NCBI GenBank assembly: GCA_030770545.1
Contig: CM061105.1
Location: 17,290,001-17,354,000 of the forward strand
Reading direction: 5' to 3'
DNA length: 64,000 nt
Source of the DNA: Macropodus opercularis
Lineage: Eukaryota > Chordata > Actinopteri > Anabantiformes > Osphronemidae
Part shown: positions 59,601 through 64,000 of the stretch, piece after piece
Layout: each line of letters begins with the position of its first letter
How positions within the stretch are numbered: the first letter of the stretch is position 1
Program-made: the position numbers and the translations under genes
Notes under the pieces: model-generated
Databases searched by the model: none
The model's input: the letters and a program-made list of their open reading frames with translations, nothing else
Told to the model about the DNA's origin: nothing

Positions 59601-62600
59601 TGCAGACATCGGAGCCCATACAGTGGGCCGTCGCTGAAACTCAGGTCACCGCTGAGCCTGAAAAGACTGTGTTCCAGCAGTGTTGTTGTTGATTTGCAAT
59701 CCAGAATCCAGATCTCCTTCGTGTCTGGGGGATTCTGATGGTTCTGTGGTTTTGGTCTGCAGAGTATGACAAGGCTCAGTCTGCTCAGGATGCCGTGGCT
59801 TCCATGAATCTGTTTGACCTGGGGGGTCAGTACCTGCGGGTGGGGAAGGCTGTGACTCCACCCATGCCTCTCCTCACTCCAACCGCTCCCGGAGGACTCC
59901 CTGCTGCCGCTGCCGTTGCTGCTGCCGCTGCCTCCGCCGCCACTGCCAAACTTACTGCTCAGGTAGGTCCCGAATCAATTGGTTCTTTCTCTGGTGAAGT
60001 CGTCCAAGTCAAATGATCAAAAATACAGAATTTCTTGTCTTCTGTCATTCAGGATGCAGTCGGAGCTTCTGTGTTTGGTGCTCTGGCTGGACCAGCGCTC
60101 CTGTCTCAGCAGCTGGGAGGACTTCCACAGGCTGTCATGGCTGCCCAGGCTCCAGGTGTCATCACAGGTAGGAACACAGTCCCCACCCACACATCCCCTC
60201 ACCGAATCGACAGCGACCAGCCAATCAGAATCCGTTTGTATTTATCACAGCAGGTTCGGTCTGATATTTCCTGGTCGAACTTTCAAGCTCCTCCCACAGT
60301 GTCTGACACACCTGCAGATTTCCATTTTATTACCTTACTGCCGCTTCCAGTTGGTTCTGCTGAATTAATAAGGTGCCGTCTACAGGTGGTTTTCTTTTTG
60401 TGTCAGGGACGACCAACTAAAGTGTCAAATTCCTTTCATAAATAAAATAAAGTTTTTGCATCATTCAAAAATTACGTGTGAGAACAACACAAAACGACAA
60501 GATGAGCCTCAGTGTGAAGAAACCCAGATGAACTGATCCATCTTCAAGTTGATACCAACACGTGAAACAATAACACAAATCCCAAAAAGTCAATGATGTC
60601 GTAATGTATAAACAAAATAACAAATGAGAACATGTATAAATAAATAAAACATTTGAACAAGATAAGATGTGAACAACTTGTAGATAAGGTAACAAATAAA
60701 ATTAGATGCATAGAACAAATATTAATATAATATAAATATGTCTGAAGGTTGAGTCATGGCAACAGGACTTCTTCTAGTTAGTAGAAACGTTTCACCACCT
60801 GTCCAGGTGGAGCTGGAATCAGAGCAGACCATCGACAGGATGACTTACTATCGCCTGTATCTGGAGAGGCCACTCCCTGCATCTACGACTCCCTAAGATC
60901 CACAAGGAGGGAGCCCCGCTCAGACCCATAATCGGCAGCATCAGCTCGGTCACATACAACATTGCAAAACACTTGGCCCCTATCCTGGCACCTCTGGTTG
61001 GACACACGGACCATCACATCCGAAACTCAGAGGAATTTGTAGACAAGGTCAGAGGACTGAAACTGGAATTGGATGAAACCATGGTTTCCTTTGATGTTAC
61101 ATCACTCTTCACCAGCGATGCTCTAACAGCTGTTAGGAAAAGACTGGAAGAGGACAGCAACCTTATCCGGGGTCAGATATGTTCACTCCTGGACTTGTGC
61201 CTTAACACCACACATTTCAGCTGTAGAGGGGACGTCTACAGACAGAGGCTGCGCTATGGGCTCTCCTGTGTCACCTATTGTGGCCAACCTATACATGGAA
61301 GAAGTGGAGAAGAAAGCTCTCCAACCCATTGGTGACTGGCCTTTCTGGACTGAGCAGTCATCAGAGGGAAGGACGGCGGCTTGGATATAGAAATCTACAG
61401 GAAACCCACCCACACAGACCAGAACCTTCTGTTTGACTCTCATCACCCCCTGCAGCACAAACTAGGAGTCATCAGGACCCTGAACCACAGAGCGGAGAAC
61501 ATTCCCACTTCCACTGTAGGCAAGAAGAAGGAGAACATGCATCTAAGGGCAGCTCTCAGGACCTGTGGCCCCAGATGGGCCTTCAACAAGGCTGCGTCTC
61601 AGCCCAGAACAAGGACAACGGAACAGCCTGACACCCAGAGCCAACGGAAGAATCTGGTCATTCCTTACGTGGCCGGAGTGTCTGAAAAGCTTAAAAGGAT
61701 TTTTAGAAACTACAACATACAACATACGTCTACTTCAAACCAACCAACACCCTCAGACAGAAGCTTGTGCATCCAAAGGACCCGACACCAAAACATAAGA
61801 GGAGCAACATAGTAAATGCAGTTCAATGCAGTGAAGAGTCTCTGAACTAGACACTGGTGAAACCAAACAGCCATTACACAAGAGGATGAACCAGCAGAGG
61901 AGGAACAACACGTCAGGACCAGTATCTGCCGTGTGTCTCCACCTAAAAGACAAAGGCCACTGAAGACAACAACGTTCACATGGACAGAGAAGAAGGTGGT
62001 TTGAACGAGGCGTCAGAGAAGCTTTACATGTCCAGGTGAACAGCCCCTCCCTCTACAGAGGTGGAGGCCTCAGACACAACATGTCTCCATCTACCTGCTG
62101 CCCTTTCAACTATGAAGGAAGATCAAGACCACTTCACACGTCCCCACAAAGGAGACGCTTAACGACCTGTAATGGTTGGAGGAGGAGTCACGGTAGTTGA
62201 GGAGTCACCTACTCACTACCCTCACACCCCTCTGTTCACATAACCAACCCATTCTACACAGTGTGGAGTGAAACCAAACTGGAGGATAAATCAGTGTCTT
62301 CACCAACTTCCCACAGACTGAAGAAGCCTCCTGGACAGATGGAGAAACGTTTCTACTCACTAGAAGAATCCAGTTGCCAGGACTCAACCTTCAGACAACT
62401 TCACCTGGATGAATGAGAACCTCCACAGACATAATATAAATGTATAATATGTACGTTGTTGTGGTGAAGCAGGAAACTCCGTAACAGTCTGAAAAGGTGG
62501 ATCTGTTAAACAGGGCGAGGTTTGCTCACAAAACAAAAGAAAGAAGAGCGAAGAACCTTTGAAGGAAAGAACCATAAACAGCTGGAACTAGATAACTGTG

Positions 62601-64000
62601 TGTGGACTTCATGAGTCCTTCAGGACTGTGTGCAGGTGTTGAGCTCCAGTTGTTGTTGCTGTTGATTCGTCTCAGGCGTCTCCACTAATAGATTTTCTCT
62701 TCTATTGTCTCTCTCTCTCTCTCTCTCTTTGTTTTCTTTTTCCCCATTCCCCTCTTGCCCCCAACGTCTGTACCGACGGTGACCTATTAACCCTTCCCAG
62801 TGAAGAGGACTGTTTCTAGCCCCTCCCCTTAGACATAGCCCCTTGATCCTTTTGGCCAGTGAGTCTCAGATACTGTGATTTGTGGATTCATTCCATCACA
62901 TATAACTTGGGGTCAGTTAGGTTTCTTCATCCTCATTTGGTCCTGTTAGCATGACATCCAAAACATCCAAAGCTCCCGTTTCCTGAGATTATTCTGCACC
63001 AATCGTAAGTATGAGTCTGAACATGAGTATCAACCTGAACATGGCCACAGCTCAGAGTTAAAGGTCTGAATGTAAGCAGGTTGTGCACCTGGTTACATCC
63101 AACTGCTGGGAGGTGACGTTACACCTTCCTTGCTGCACCTCTGCCACCTTGTCAGCAGGGCTGTATAGGCTTGTTAAACCAGAGCACCAGTCTCAGAGGG
63201 CGCCACCCTGTGGCTGGACTGCCGCCGCCCATTTGACCGTTCTGTTCTTCCTGCTTCCTGTCTTTCTCAGGGGTGACGCCGGTTCGGCCCGGCCTGCCTC
63301 AGGTAGGTCTGGTGAACCCGGTGCTGGCGACGCCACCGGCATCTGTAGCGTCCTTCGGCTCTGAGGCGAAAAAGAAAGAGGATGACGAGGAGCGACATCA
63401 GGAGGTGCAGCAGGACGGAACCACGGAGCCGCTCAGTGAACAGGAGCACATGAGCATCAGCGGCAGCAGCGCCAGGCACATGGTGATGAGGAAGCTGCTC
63501 CGCAAGCAAGAGGTGGGATTCAGGACCCGGATGTCTACCTCCCCTGGAGCAAGGCACTATTAGATGGGTTTGGGATGCGTAGAGTGTACTGCTTGAAGTG
63601 CTGTTTACTATTACGAAGTATTTGTATAAATGCAAACATGTAAGTAACCAAATGAACAGGACCGTTGTTTTTAATGGAACTGTGCAGATTTGGTTTTAAT
63701 GTTCTTCACCACATTAGAACTAGAACTTGTTCATGTTGATTCTGGAGCAAACTGTAGAACATTGTCTTTGATAAGGTGATTGTTCTCCCTGTCGCTCTCT
63801 GTTAGCAGTCGACTGTCATGGTCCTTAGGAACATGGTTGGTCCCGATGACATCGACGACGACCTGGAGGGCGAGGTCACAGAGGAGTGCGGGAAGTTCGG
63901 CCAGGTGAAGCGTGTCATCATCTACCAAGAACGCCAGGGTGAGGAGGATGACGCCGACGTCATTGTTAAGATCTTCGTAGAGTTTTCTGAGGTGTCTGAG
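56641..64000 (+). CDS. puf60: Poly(U)-binding splicing factor PUF60, 3' end beyond window
   Basis: PUF60 binds pyrimidine tracts with U2AF to promote 3' splice-site recognition; it also represses transcription as FIR. Exons: 56641-56661, 57426-57521, 57901-57987, 58099-58149, 58963-59124, 59209-59301, 59379-59592, 59763-59962, 60053-60167, 63271-63512, 63809 to the window edge. All junctions keep frame for about 491 codons so far. MENGQST is followed by RRM1 (from about residue 99, RVYVGSIYYELGE), RRM2 (from about 196, RIYVASVHPDLSDDD), an Ala-rich segment (VAAAAASAA), SEQEHMSISGSSARHMVM and the start of the UHM domain (VMVLRNMVGPDDIDDDLEG). A short leader exon, MAAAVSA, joins in phase; alternatively translation starts at 57444 (MENGQ). 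Exon 11 has a tandem TAGCAG acceptor. Fish often have two puf60 copies; I cannot tell which this is. Confidence 0.93.
60740..62397 (+). mobile_element. Dead Penelope-like retroelement in puf60 intron 9
   Basis: The plus strand carries pieces of a Penelope-type reverse transcriptase: LPKIHKEGAPLRP, SFDVTSLFT, GCAMGSPVSPIVANLYMEEV and IEIYRKPTHTDQ, then NLVIPYVAGVSEKLKRIF, followed by a decayed GIY-YIG region (about 61.8-62.2 kb). These lie in different frames. The block that should carry the YVDD active site is deleted between about 61323 and 61340. Stops interrupt the rest. The two ends, about 60740-60792 and 62342-62397, are inverted copies of one sequence ('gttgagtcatggcaac' and 'agtagaaacgttt' in the left copy). 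The element runs in the same direction as puf60. Confidence 0.85.
62705..62728. repeat. CT microsatellite
   Basis: A run of about ten CT units lies in intron 9 of puf60, followed by a pyrimidine-rich stretch. It is simple sequence. Confidence 0.85.

Noticed and set aside
61381..61812. 143-codon frame as a possible host gene inside puf60
   Set aside because: Its motifs (YRKPTHTDQ, VIPYVAGVSEKL) are those of Penelope-like elements, and the frame is a remnant with the active site deleted.
1..64000. tRNA, rRNA, snRNA or microRNA genes
   Set aside because: No cloverleaf box pairs, conserved snRNA blocks or convincing long imperfect hairpins were noticed by eye; a covariance-model scan would be needed to exclude them.

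Overview
The window is vertebrate nuclear DNA, almost certainly from a ray-finned fish with a compact genome. Eight intron-containing protein genes and one dead gene fill 64 kb, introns are mostly 70-300 bp with GT-AG ends, and the interspersed debris (L2-type LINE, hAT, Penelope-like element, piggyBac-like MITEs) is what teleosts usually carry. No prokaryotic features are present. Protein identities were made by comparing translated exons with remembered family sequences; splice junctions were placed by hand, and every complete model closes in frame.

Left part, all on the minus strand: a DNAJC5-type cysteine-string protein (994-2188), the anion exchanger slc4a2 (3755-11945), the mitochondrial complex III factor ttc19 (14733-17306), a 14-finger C2H2 zinc-finger gene (18650-20522 plus unresolved 5' exons) and the ubiquitin-like membrane protein gene tmub1 (23762-25137).

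Middle: a transposon-filled stretch (27.2-28.3 kb, hAT and LINE fragments) leads into the 3' half of an ASAP1-like Arf-GAP gene on the plus strand (28517-30912). It keeps its introns but has several frameshifts and stops, so it is a decayed gene copy rather than a retrocopy. Two oppositely oriented copies of one TTAA-flanked MITE follow, then a GC-rich promoter region and a UBTF gene (35347-40105, plus) that lacks the fourth HMG box.

Right part: fastk (41565-46539, minus) lies tail to tail with ubtf and head to head with afg3l2 (48409-55047, plus), so two genes with mitochondrial leader sequences diverge from one intergenic region. puf60 (56641 to beyond the window end, plus) closes the window; its ninth intron holds a dead Penelope-like element.

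The genes do not form a pathway, but three (ttc19, fastk, afg3l2) act in mitochondria. The order slc4a2-tmub1-ubtf-fastk joins neighbours that in human are split between 7q36 (SLC4A2, FASTK, TMUB1) and 17q21 (SLC4A1, UBTF, TMUB2), and puf60 with an ASAP1 relic recalls human 8q24. The window therefore looks like a mosaic of old vertebrate linkage groups.
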